A stretch of 64,000 bases of DNA from Leptospira ryugenii. Its GTDB lineage: Bacteria > Spirochaetota > Leptospiria > Leptospirales > Leptospiraceae. Below, in pieces: positions 1-7,936 of this stretch; position 1 is the stretch's first letter, and every line of letters begins with the position of its first letter. A model generated the notes under the pieces. That model was not told the DNA's origin and made no database searches. It saw only the letters and a list, made by a program, of their open reading frames with translations. The position numbers and the translations under genes are program-made. The stretch spans positions 248,001 to 312,000 of the forward strand of contig NZ_BFBB01000007.1 of the NCBI RefSeq assembly GCF_003114855.1, written 5' to 3'.

Positions 1-81
1 CTAAAAAACCTAGATGAAACTGTACTCCCAGTTGGAAGATCCTATGCCTTAGCCTTGAAAGAAATGTTAGGTTTGCGTTAA
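1..81 (+). CDS. C-terminal end of a LytTR-type response regulator (partial)
   Basis: Frame 1 is open from the first base to a TAA at 79-81 and encodes 26 residues ending VGRSYALALKEMLGLR. The pattern 'LPVGRSYxxxLKxxL' is the usual end of a LytTR DNA-binding domain (consensus-like 'lpvSRryxxxlkxxl'). The rest of the gene lies upstream of the window. LytTR regulators normally pair with LytS/YehU-type histidine kinases, and one lies at 6008-7930 at the far end of the following gene run, which supports the reading. Only 26 residues are visible, so the family call is tentative. Confidence 0.5.
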   Translation, partial: LKNLDETVLPVGRSYALALKEMLGLR

Positions 82-114
82 ATTTTAAATAAACTCCTAA
101 ATACGTAGCGTTGA

Positions 115-147
115 CTCCCAATTCCGTAGAATGACCTAAGTTGGGAG
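115..147 (+). promoter_or_regulatory. Inverted repeat upstream of the lipoprotein/TonB gene run
   Basis: CTCCCAA (115-121) and TTGGGAG (141-147) form a 7-bp dyad with a 19-nt spacer in the 121-nt gap between the regulator tail and the first lipoprotein. No T-run follows, so it is more likely an operator or leader hairpin than a terminator. A weak -35-like TTGACT sits at 155-160. Confidence 0.25.
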
Positions 148-202
148 ATGGATTTCTTGACTAATTCTAGAATGGTTTACATTCGAGTTGTCGGAGAAAT
201 CT

Positions 203-589
203 ATGAAACATTTCAAACTCTTTACCGTATCTGCTTTGCTTCTATTCATATTCGGAAATTGTGCCTCTTCAACAGTGGGACTTGCGACAAGCAACAGACC
301 GATTCCTAACACTACCTATGAAACGATTAAAACTGTAGATAAGGTTTTTACATGGTACTCGATCGACATCATCTTAATTGGGGCAAGTACAGACACTCCT
401 CCGATTGATAAAATCTATTCTGATTTAGTGGGCACAGAGGAAGCAGATGCCATTGTGAATATTCGCTATTACAATGAAAAAGCAGTCTTCGGTCCTTTTC
501 TCCGCCATAGATTTGGAATCAAGGGAGATTTGGTTCGTTTTACCAACGCAAACGCGAACACTACGACTACAAAGGGAAAGACAAGATAA
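203..589 (+). CDS. Small lipoprotein, first gene of the TonB-linked run
   Basis: 128 aa. The start is ATG 203, chosen over TTG 188, because GGAGA at 193-197 sits 5 nt upstream and the protein then begins with a lipoprotein signal peptide (MKHFKLF, hydrophobic core, LFIFGNC with Cys20 as lipidation site; Asn before Cys is tolerated in spirochaetes). The mature part contains 'PPIDKIYSDLVGTEEADAIV' followed by NI, a pattern shared loosely with the next gene, so the two may be diverged tandem paralogues. Its stop overlaps the next start (TAATG). Probably anchored to the inner leaflet of the outer membrane or the periplasmic face of the inner membrane. Function unknown. Confidence 0.75.
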   Translation: MKHFKLFTVSALLLFIFGNCASSTVGLATSNRPIPNTTYETIKTVDKVFTWYSIDIILIGASTDTPPIDKIYSDLVGTEEADAIVNIRYYNEKAVFGPFLRHRFGIKGDLVRFTNANANTTTTKGKTR

Positions 590-993
590 TGAAATTCCGA
601 GCTCTGAATTTCAGCATACTGTCAATTGGGCTTTCCTTATGTTTCCTCAATTGCATTGGTATGAAGGTCAGAAATGAGATCCATTTGTATGATGCAGCCA
701 CTAATTTCTATTCCACCAATTATGTTGTCTTGGGCAAAGGAAAGGGTGAAGACACCGCATTTTTTTTGTTAGGTATGATTCCAGTAACAAAGGCTCCTAG
801 CATTGATTTAGCGATGAGCCAAGTATTGGAAAAATTTCCGGAGGGGAGATCTCTTGTTAACATCCAAATCATTCGCGAGGATAGGCCTTATTTTCCTCTC
901 GGCCTTGTGACAGCTGTCGTCGTAGTGGCTGATGTGATCGGTGAAAAGAAAATAGAAGAAGATACAATACAAACAAAGGAGAAAAAGAAATGA
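589..993 (+). CDS. Small lipoprotein, second gene of the run
   Basis: 134 aa with a lipoprotein signal (hydrophobic segment then LCFLNC, Cys22). It shares the layout of its upstream neighbour: a PSIDLAM stretch, then 'GRSLVNIQII', comparable to 'PPID...AIVNIRYY' upstream. The C-terminal end carries a hydrophobic stretch (GLVTAVVVVADVIG) and a charged tail. It overlaps both neighbours by 1-4 nt (TAATG and ATGA), so translation is probably coupled. No family recognised. Confidence 0.72.
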   Translation: MKFRALNFSILSIGLSLCFLNCIGMKVRNEIHLYDAATNFYSTNYVVLGKGKGEDTAFFLLGMIPVTKAPSIDLAMSQVLEKFPEGRSLVNIQIIREDRPYFPLGLVTAVVVVADVIGEKKIEEDTIQTKEKKK

Positions 994-1325
994 AATCAAA
1001 ATTAATTTTTTTGCTCCTACCATTCTTCATTGCATGTGGCCAAGAAGCAGAAGTTGTAGATGTGAACGACGCTCAAAGTCAAATCTATGCCGCTGCAAAA
1101 TTTGCCGCTGACCGATGTGGTTCTCAAATTCCGAACCCACCTCTAATTGTGGTAACAAAACCCATTAAGCGAAACTTAGATCTTTGTACAATTTCGATCA
1201 CAAGAACAGGATGTCCTTTTGTAGGTTATCCTTTACCTTGTCTCCTCATTTACAGTCAAAACGAAACAGGCGATCTTCCTTGGTATGTGAACTTCAATGG
1301 CATCAGTAAAATTCAAATTAAATAA
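990..1325 (+). CDS. Small Cys-containing lipoprotein, third gene of the run
   Basis: 111 aa. The signal peptide MKSKLIFLLLPFFIAC gives a lipobox FIAC with Cys16. The mature part has further Cys residues (DRCGSQ, DLCTI, TGCPF, LPCLL), which could form disulfides in the periplasm. The start ATG overlaps the upstream stop as ATGA, and the 3' end overlaps the receptor gene by 29 nt. Not recognised. Its position directly before a TonB-dependent receptor suggests a role with that receptor, which is inference. Confidence 0.7.
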   Translation: MKSKLIFLLLPFFIACGQEAEVVDVNDAQSQIYAAAKFAADRCGSQIPNPPLIVVTKPIKRNLDLCTISITRTGCPFVGYPLPCLLIYSQNETGDLPWYVNFNGISKIQIK

Positions 1326-3804
1326 TTATCTAATCGTTCTCTTCTTGCTGTTTTTCAGCCAACCCATGTTTGCCGTAACTCTGAAGTTACGTTTTTACAA
1401 TGCTAAAACAGAGACAGGCGAGAAGAATCTAACCGTCATGGTCTTTGAGACAAAAAAGTTTTTCCAAACAGATGGTGAAGGAAATGTAAATATTGAATTT
1501 CCAAATGCCGGCGAATATACTTTGCGTCTACTCCGAGAAACAGGACCAACTGATATAAAAATCAGCGTCAGCGGGGATGAAACTAGAACTGTTTACACTG
1601 AGCGTAAAGCACCTCCCAAAGGTGGCATCACTGTGGAAGGTGAACGTGAGAAAACTGTCGCAGCAAGGACAAAGGTTCGCTATGAAGAAATCAAAAGGAT
1701 GCCAGGAACTTTTGGGGAGGCATTGCGGGCTCTCGAGACTTTACCAGGTGTGATTCCCAACATCGGTTTTGGTGGTGGTGCGAATGGAATCATTGTCCGA
1801 GGTGCAGACCCTCAATCAAATACCTTTCTCTATGATGACCTCCCAATTCTTTATGCCTTTCACTTAGATGGACTCACTTCGGTCATCCACAACGACTTGA
1901 TCAAAACGATTGATCTATACAGTGGAGCATACCCAGCAAACTTCAACAATGCGACCGGTGGTGTGATCGAGATAGAAACAGTAGATGCCGTACAAAAAAC
2001 GAAAGGGGCATTCCAAGTTTCTCTTTGGAATACGACAGCCTATGCGGCAACCCCGTTTGCGAACGGCAAGGGATATGTAGCTGTCGGCGGAAAATATGGC
2101 TATTTGGATAGAACTCTCGGGCAATCTGGTTTATTGCCAGATGGCATTCGATTGCCAAGATATAACGACTCTCAGGTGAAGTTTGTATACAATTTTTCAC
2201 AAGAACACCAAATCGCATTCTACAACCTGACCGCACAGGACAACTTTGCGATTGCAGCACCCAACAATGGTGCAAATGACCCAACAAAAGATGAGCTTTC
2301 AACTTTTGCAGGAGGTCGTTTCTCGGTAGGATTGAGTTTCCGTACAACTGCCCTCAGGCACACTTGGACACCAAGTGAAAAATTTCAAAATCGACTTACA
2401 TTAATTAACTACGACCCTATCACGGAAAATAACATTTCTTTGGGTTCCATCCAAGGGAAACAATTTACACGTGCTCTCTATGTAGGGCTTAGGCAAGATG
2501 CCACATGGACGGCTACTAGCCAAATCAAGGTGGATTTTGGTACGGAATACCGTAAACTTTCGTTCAATGATTACGGAACCGAGATCCAGTTGCGCGATCC
2601 AACCAATCCATCACCAAACCCATACAATACGACCAATCCCGACTTCGTATCCAGACCTTTATCAGTTCGAGGAACTTCAGGATATTACAACGGATATACA
2701 ACGATCAAAGCGAAGTTCGGAAATTTTGCTTTCGAACCAGGCGTGCGTTATGACCATTTAGAGATCACTCGGAATGGGGCACTTGGGCCTAGGGCCACCA
2801 TTTCTTATACCTTCCCCGAAGTTTTAAATGGACTCACTATCTTTGGAAATGGTGGGGATATGGCGCGGTTTCCGCAGACTACTGTCTTCAACCGAGAAAC
2901 AGGAAATCCAAATTTGGAATTTGAAAAGGTGAGAAAGACTGGTGGTGGTTTTAGCTTAAAGTTTGGCCAAGTCTACGAAGTCAAAATCGAAGCCTTCAAA
3001 AACCAATTCCGTGACACAATTGTGAATGATCCTTTTGCTTCTGTGCCCATCGGTTTGAACCCTGACAAAAGCCAATGGCTGAGTAACCCACTCGTCTCTA
3101 ACCGTTCCTTAAACTATTCCAATAAGGGAACAGGATGGTCACATGGATACGAAGTTCTATTGCGAAAAAATTCCAAACAAGGATCTCGCGACTGGTTTGG
3201 TTGGGTTTCGTATACTTGGTCCCAAACTTTCTACAATTCCAATATCTACCGAGTGTATGATGGTGATACCTTCCAATACAGTGCTGTAGAAAGGCAAGTC
3301 ATAGCCGAGTATTACAACAATTCGAAAGAACAGCTCGCAACATGGGACAGAACGCACGTTGCGAACGTAATTTACGGATGGAGAATCAACGAAGACTATC
3401 AGTTAGGTGGTAGATGGAGCTATCTTACCTCAGTTCCCTACCAAAGGGTGATTGGTGATGACGGTGGTCAGTTTTCAAACCCTGCCAACGGACAAACCTT
3501 TTGGAATGCACGATACTCCAATAACCCATACACAGCAGAGTTTGGAAATACAAAGAGAGGCGCCGATTATCATAGATTGGACATTCGCTTGGATAAATTT
3601 GAAAATTATTCATGGGGTTATATCAATTGGTACTTAGAGATCGTGAACGTTTACTTACGAAAGAATACAAACGGAGAAAGTTTTGATAACTCAAGGCCAT
3701 TCTCAGGAACAAACCCAGTTCCTTCCCAAACGTTCGGTACTTTAGAACTGCCCAATCGAACAGTCATCCCGTTCTTCAACATTGGTATGGAGGCACATTT
3801 CTAA
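1297..3804 (+). CDS. TonB-dependent outer-membrane receptor
   Basis: 835 aa. A signal peptide (about 1-26, ending QPMFA) is followed by an N-terminal beta-sandwich-like region (about 27-105, carboxypeptidase-regulatory type), a TonB-box-like stretch GGITVEGERE near 109-118, and a plug domain (about 120-225; 'LETLPGV', 'GIIVRGADPQSNTFLYDDLP', 'GGVIEIET'). The rest is a beta-barrel rich in aromatic alternation, ending in an aromatic residue (GMEAHF) as expected for outer-membrane barrels. It would import a scarce ligand across the outer membrane using energy from ExbB/ExbD/TonB, encoded just downstream. The ligand cannot be told from sequence; no Fur box or cobalamin riboswitch is visible upstream. 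The start at 1297 overlaps the preceding lipoprotein. Confidence 0.93.
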   Translation: MASVKFKLNNYLIVLFLLFFSQPMFAVTLKLRFYNAKTETGEKNLTVMVFETKKFFQTDGEGNVNIEFPNAGEYTLRLLRETGPTDIKISVSGDETRTVYTERKAPPKGGITVEGEREKTVAARTKVRYEEIKRMPGTFGEALRALETLPGVIPNIGFGGGANGIIVRGADPQSNTFLYDDLPILYAFHLDGLTSVIHNDLIKTIDLYSGAYPANFNNATGGVIEIETVDAVQKTKGAFQVSLWNTTAYAATPFANGKGYVAVGGKYGYLDRTLGQSGLLPDGIRLPRYNDSQVKFVYNFSQEHQIAFYNLTAQDNFAIAAPNNGANDPTKDELSTFAGGRFSVGLSFRTTALRHTWTPSEKFQNRLTLINYDPITENNISLGSIQGKQFTRALYVGLRQDATWTATSQIKVDFGTEYRKLSFNDYGTEIQLRDPTNPSPNPYNTTNPDFVSRPLSVRGTSGYYNGYTTIKAKFGNFAFEPGVRYDHLEITRNGALGPRATISYTFPEVLNGLTIFGNGGDMARFPQTTVFNRETGNPNLEFEKVRKTGGGFSLKFGQVYEVKIEAFKNQFRDTIVNDPFASVPIGLNPDKSQWLSNPLVSNRSLNYSNKGTGWSHGYEVLLRKNSKQGSRDWFGWVSYTWSQTFYNSNIYRVYDGDTFQYSAVERQVIAEYYNNSKEQLATWDRTHVANVIYGWRINEDYQLGGRWSYLTSVPYQRVIGDDGGQFSNPANGQTFWNARYSNNPYTAEFGNTKRGADYHRLDIRLDKFENYSWGYINWYLEIVNVYLRKNTNGESFDNSRPFSGTNPVPSQTFGTLELPNRTVIPFFNIGMEAHF

Positions 3805-4325
3805 TGAAAGTTTCTCTTCCACTTCTTTTGGCTTTTTTAGTCACGTCTTCACTCCTCTTTTGCAGGCCTCCAGAGGACAACCAGTTCGAAGAGCGTTTTC
3901 AAACCACTCTTTGGATTGCACTTGTCAATGCACCCAACGACCCAACGGGAGCTTGCGTAAATGCATCTAAAAAACGAAACGAATGTCTGTTTGCACCGCT
4001 TACCGCTTTGGGAGAGGCGGCACCCTCGGTCTCTGATGAGACATACACGAGCCAATGCAATACAATCCTTACAAGCTCTGCCTTTAACCAAATGTCACAG
4101 AGAGGCCAAACTTGTGTATTGAATTGCCAAAATACGGACTGGACTACCAAACTGGCTTCTGGAGAGTGTAGAGTTGCAACCACAACTGCTCTTTTCAATT
4201 CCAATGCTTCAAATCCAACTGTTAATTCCTGTATACGAGGTTGTTTCCAGGCGACAAACAGCAACATTACAAACGCCGATATTTCGCGATTATTGATCTA
4301 TAACTATATTCAAAACGGAGAGTAA
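3804..4325 (+). CDS. Cysteine-rich lipoprotein between TonB receptor and exbB
   Basis: 173 aa, starting on the receptor's stop codon (TAATG). Signal peptide with lipobox LLFC (Cys20). The mature protein has eight further Cys residues (GACV, NECL, SQCN, QTCVLNC, GECR, NSCIRGC), an even number that suggests disulfides in the periplasm or at the surface. It resembles no family I know. Co-translation with the receptor makes it a candidate partner, for example a substrate-binding or plug-associated lipoprotein. That is inference. Confidence 0.75.
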   Translation: MKVSLPLLLAFLVTSSLLFCRPPEDNQFEERFQTTLWIALVNAPNDPTGACVNASKKRNECLFAPLTALGEAAPSVSDETYTSQCNTILTSSAFNQMSQRGQTCVLNCQNTDWTTKLASGECRVATTTALFNSNASNPTVNSCIRGCFQATNSNITNADISRLLIYNYIQNGE

Positions 4326-4326
4326 A

Positions 4327-4941
4327 ATGCAAGATTTTGTAGAAATAGGGGAAAATTTAGTCTTTTTAGCCATGACCATTGCTAGTGTCATTGCTTTGGG
4401 TGTTTTTTTGGAAAGAATTTTATACTATCGAAAGTCGATGGGCAAATTGAATGACCAATTTCTAACAGAAGTTAGACATGCTTTGCATGAAAAACCAGAA
4501 GTTACATGGGAAGCACCGTTAACACATACTTCTTCTTATTGGAGATTCGTACACTTTGCACTTCGTCAAATTGGTATGAACAGAAAAGGATTAGATGAAA
4601 GCTTAGAAGGCCAAATCATTTCTGAAAAAATAGAATTTGAAAAGCGCCTGCCTATCCTCAACACTTTAGGAAATAACGCACCTTTCATTGGTCTTTTAGG
4701 GACTGTTTTAGGTGTGATCAAGGCTTTTTATGGTCTAGGTACACTCGGTGCTTCGGGAGCGGACGTAGTTATGCGATCCATTTCAACTGCGCTATTGGCT
4801 ACCGCGGCAGGTCTTGGTGTTGCGATACCAGTTGTAATGGCAAATAACTATTTTTCAAGAAAGTCGAAGGTAATCCTTCAAAATCTTGAAATACTCAAAA
4901 AAGAATTCATCGCTTTCCAAATGAATAAAAACAAGGTGTAA
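4327..4941 (+). CDS. exbB: ExbB-type proton channel subunit (MotA/TolQ/ExbB family)
   Basis: 204 aa. An N-terminal membrane segment (about 13-33) is followed by a cytoplasmic loop and two further membrane segments with the family signature 'LGNNAPFIGLLGTVLGVIKAF' (about 116-136) and 'ISTALLATAAGLGVAIPVVMANNYF'. It forms the proton-driven motor with ExbD that energises TonB. A Shine-Dalgarno (GGAGAG) precedes ATG 4327, one base after the Cys-rich lipoprotein, and exbD follows after 3 nt. TolQ is the alternative, but the receptor and TonB neighbours favour ExbB. Confidence 0.93.
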   Translation: MQDFVEIGENLVFLAMTIASVIALGVFLERILYYRKSMGKLNDQFLTEVRHALHEKPEVTWEAPLTHTSSYWRFVHFALRQIGMNRKGLDESLEGQIISEKIEFEKRLPILNTLGNNAPFIGLLGTVLGVIKAFYGLGTLGASGADVVMRSISTALLATAAGLGVAIPVVMANNYFSRKSKVILQNLEILKKEFIAFQMNKNKV

Positions 4942-4944
4942 CAG

Positions 4945-5343
4945 ATGGCACAGTCGAGCTCACAAGAGGAAGAAATCGGAAGTATAAATATCACTCCTAT
5001 GGTGGATGTGATTCTGGTGTTGCTTGTGATTTTTATGGTCACTGCAAACTTTCTAAAAAAAGAAAGTATCAACATCAATTTACCAAAGGTGCAAGCTGCC
5101 GATCCAAACATTGCAGAATCCATTCAAGTGGCGATCACCAAAAATGGAGCTGTCCTTTTAGAAGGCAAAGATATTCAAATCCCAGCATTGATGCGAGATT
5201 TGGAACGTAAGGCAAAGTTAAAACCAAATATGCGCCTTACACTCTCTGCCGATGAATCCTTGCCTTATGGAAAAATCACTGAGCTAATGGGATTGATCCG
5301 CAAAGCAGGCGTTACAAAGATCGCATTAAGTGTAAAAAAATGA
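4945..5343 (+). CDS. exbD: ExbD-type energy-transducing protein
   Basis: 132 aa. A short cytoplasmic start leads to one membrane helix with the conserved aspartate in 'INITPMVDVILVLLVIFMV' (Asp about 23), the residue that carries protons in this family, then a periplasmic domain with 'LSADESLPYGKITELMGLIRKAGVTKIALSV', typical of ExbD/TolR. It overlaps the tonB-like gene by 4 nt (ATGA). It works with ExbB and the downstream TonB-like protein. Confidence 0.93.
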   Translation: MAQSSSQEEEIGSINITPMVDVILVLLVIFMVTANFLKKESININLPKVQAADPNIAESIQVAITKNGAVLLEGKDIQIPALMRDLERKAKLKPNMRLTLSADESLPYGKITELMGLIRKAGVTKIALSVKK

Positions 5344-5996
5344 AAAAGTACCTCAAATATATTGCAAAGTTCTCACACTCAGTTCGCCAAAATCGGGAAC
5401 GACTTTTCCATTTGTGTTTGGCACTTAGCTTTATATTACATACAGCTTCCTATGCTGCTTATCGAATCAGCCAAATGCAGGTCGATGAAGAAGTGAGCGA
5501 AAACACTGAGTTTGAAGATGTGGATATGAACTTCGATGATATTCCTCCAGAGCTCATTGGAGGCACATCTTCACCTGCACCTGTAGAAAAAAGCGAATGG
5601 ATTGAAGGGAGCAACAAAAACAAAGAAGATGAGCCAGATAACTCAGACTTAAACCCAAACCAACTTTCTGGAAATGGTACTGACAAAGATGGTTATCTTT
5701 TCTCATTCAATGGAGATAAACCACCAACTCCTATCGTTGATTTTGATTTAAAAGATTATTTTCCAGCTCAGGCAAGGGCTGCCAATATCTCAGAAAAAAC
5801 TGTGATTTTAATGGTGCAAGTCAACGAAGATGGGACTTTGGAATCTGCCAAAATTGTAAGTGGAAAAGCAGGTTATGGGTTTGACGAAGCTGCATTAAAA
5901 ATTGCGAGTAGACTTCGCTTTAGCCCTGGTTACGTGCAAGGCCAACCCAGGAAAATGGCCCATAGGATGCCGATCAATTTCAATCTAGAGGACTAA
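5340..5996 (+). CDS. tonB: TonB-like energy transducer
   Basis: 218 aa. One N-terminal membrane helix (about 22-44), a periplasmic linker (about 45-130) rich in Asp/Glu/Asn rather than the usual Pro-Lys/Pro-Glu repeats, and a C-terminal TonB domain (about 135-215; 'VILMVQVNEDGTLESAKIVS', 'GFDEAALKIASRLRFSPG'). The YP-type motif is replaced by DYFPAQAR at the domain start. It would touch the TonB box of the receptor at 1297-3804. The short acidic linker is unusual for TonB. Confidence 0.88.
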   Translation: MKKYLKYIAKFSHSVRQNRERLFHLCLALSFILHTASYAAYRISQMQVDEEVSENTEFEDVDMNFDDIPPELIGGTSSPAPVEKSEWIEGSNKNKEDEPDNSDLNPNQLSGNGTDKDGYLFSFNGDKPPTPIVDFDLKDYFPAQARAANISEKTVILMVQVNEDGTLESAKIVSGKAGYGFDEAALKIASRLRFSPGYVQGQPRKMAHRMPINFNLED

Positions 5997-6007
5997 GTCC
6001 AAAGGCT

Positions 6008-7930
6008 ATGTGGGCAAAGATCCAAAAATCTCTCACATCGCCTTTTTTGGTTCTTAGTATTTTTACGGTTGTATTGATTCTTCTCCTTCATTATTTCGTA
6101 GTCTTACCTGTATTCTTCGGTGATTCGTTAAGGCGTCATTCCCATGTAAAGATTTTGGATTTGACGGAAGTTCACTACATCCTTGGCGATATTGAAAGAT
6201 TTCCTGATGGTAGGTACAATTTTCCTTCTACGGATAGTTTCGATTGGCCTAAATCGACCACTTATTTAGATACCGATGCTTTGCTTAGGATCGCGGCAAG
6301 CGAAATCATTTGGTTTCGTACAGAAGAGATCAATACTAAAATCAATCCTGAAGATTATACTCTGATCACACACAATGGGACAAACTTTGAGATCTATGCA
6401 GAGGATGGAAATCTCCTCTATCAATACAAAAAAAATCCTCTGAGCGATGAGGTGCCCGAATATCATGAGTTAGACTATTCCTGGGTGCCCATTGGAAAAT
6501 TTCCTTCAAAAAGATATTATATTAAATACTTTCATGGGAAAAATCTACTCTTTAATATTGATTTGGTTCAAAACATGGTTGGGCCAAAGGATGAAGTATT
6601 GGTCCATTTCGCGAAGTCAAATCTCACTTCTCTGTATACTCATTCTTTTTTTGTTGTGATTGGAATTTTTACCGCCCTTGTCTATTTAATCCAATTCAAA
6701 CGAGGCTATCATGCCCTATTGGACTTTGCTTGTTTCACATTTTTAATTGGAATCATTGGTCTAACGAGCAATCAATTCATAGAGTTTATCTCATATGATA
6801 GAAATGCGATCTTCATTGTTTCAACCATTTGTGCCAATTTTGTATTTATTCCAATGCACTCAGGACTACGTCGCTTATTCCCAGATGATCGATATCACTT
6901 GCTCTCGATACTTATATTTACAAATCTTATCATTGGTCTCATCAATATATATGTACGATTACACTTCAACCAATCTCCTATCTTATTGGAATGGATCTTA
7001 CGTTTGAGGATTTTTTATCTTATTTTTGCGATTCTAAATTTTCTCTGCCCGATTTACGTTGCATACAATGCATGGAAACGCGGAAGTGAGATCGGCCTAG
7101 GCCATGTAATCGGTTTTTCAATCACACTTGTTTTAGTCGCTATCGAGATTTACTTATCTTTCCAAGACCAGTCTCAACTTAGGAGTCTTGCGTATTGGGG
7201 AGTTCTATTTGGTGTGTTCGCGCAAGGATTAGCTCTGGAAAAACAAATTTTCTCTCATAGAACCAAGATGATTGAGTTTGAAGAATCTCTCCTGAGGGCA
7301 GAAAAAGCACTCAAAGAAGGACAATTAAAGGCACTTCAGACAAAACTCAGCCCGCACTATCTATTTAACTCATTAAATACAATACACGCTCTGCACCTAA
7401 CAAAGCCGAATCTAGTAGGTGAGGCCATAATCAAACTTGCAAATAACTATCGATTTTTGTCTGACAAGGCAGAGATGGATTTAATATCTTTTGAAGAAGA
7501 ATGGTCTTTTGTAGAAGACTTTTTGCATATGCAAAAAATCAGATTCTTTGACACAGTGAAAATTCACCTAACAAAGGAAGGTGATTTTTCGCAAGTATTG
7601 ATCCCCCCGCTCACCTTACAACCGATCGTTGAAAATGCCTTTAAACATGGGTTTCGAAATTCTAGCTCACAAAATTGGCTAGTAGAAGTTTCGGCAAAAT
7701 CGGATACAAAAGGAAATGTGCTCATTCGCATAGCCGACAGTGGCAATGGTCTAGACGCAAACTTGGAAGAAAACCAAGAAAAAATTTGGAGCAGATCTCT
7801 AGGCAACATCAAAGCAAGGCTAAATCATTTTTATCGTTTTGCTAAAATCAAAATTAGCGCAAACCAACCATCTGGTCTTGTGATCACTATCCATTTAGAA
7901 AACTTACAAGAGAACGCGCTAAGAACATAG
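6008..7930 (+). CDS. LytS/YehU-type sensor histidine kinase with 7TM region
   Basis: 640 aa. An N-terminal membrane helix (about 13-35), a periplasmic sensing region of about 170 residues, then about seven membrane segments (about 213-405, like 7TMR-DISM), a short coiled coil, and a His_kinase domain: H-box 'KLSPHYLFNSLNTIHAL' (phospho-His near 453) and N-box 'LQPIVENAFKHGF' with G-box 'RIADSGNGLDANLEE'. This kinase class normally phosphorylates LytTR response regulators. The gene follows tonB by 11 nt in the same direction, so it probably belongs to the transport operon. It could report on the transported ligand or the envelope, which is inference. Confidence 0.88.
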   Translation: MWAKIQKSLTSPFLVLSIFTVVLILLLHYFVVLPVFFGDSLRRHSHVKILDLTEVHYILGDIERFPDGRYNFPSTDSFDWPKSTTYLDTDALLRIAASEIIWFRTEEINTKINPEDYTLITHNGTNFEIYAEDGNLLYQYKKNPLSDEVPEYHELDYSWVPIGKFPSKRYYIKYFHGKNLLFNIDLVQNMVGPKDEVLVHFAKSNLTSLYTHSFFVVIGIFTALVYLIQFKRGYHALLDFACFTFLIGIIGLTSNQFIEFISYDRNAIFIVSTICANFVFIPMHSGLRRLFPDDRYHLLSILIFTNLIIGLINIYVRLHFNQSPILLEWILRLRIFYLIFAILNFLCPIYVAYNAWKRGSEIGLGHVIGFSITLVLVAIEIYLSFQDQSQLRSLAYWGVLFGVFAQGLALEKQIFSHRTKMIEFEESLLRAEKALKEGQLKALQTKLSPHYLFNSLNTIHALHLTKPNLVGEAIIKLANNYRFLSDKAEMDLISFEEEWSFVEDFLHMQKIRFFDTVKIHLTKEGDFSQVLIPPLTLQPIVENAFKHGFRNSSSQNWLVEVSAKSDTKGNVLIRIADSGNGLDANLEENQEKIWSRSLGNIKARLNHFYRFAKIKISANQPSGLVITIHLENLQENALRT

Positions 7931-7936
7931 ATCTCA

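Noticed and set aside
1943..2347. 134-aa minus-strand frame inside the TonB receptor
   Set aside because: Shadow frame of a strong gene, no signal, no ribosome site.
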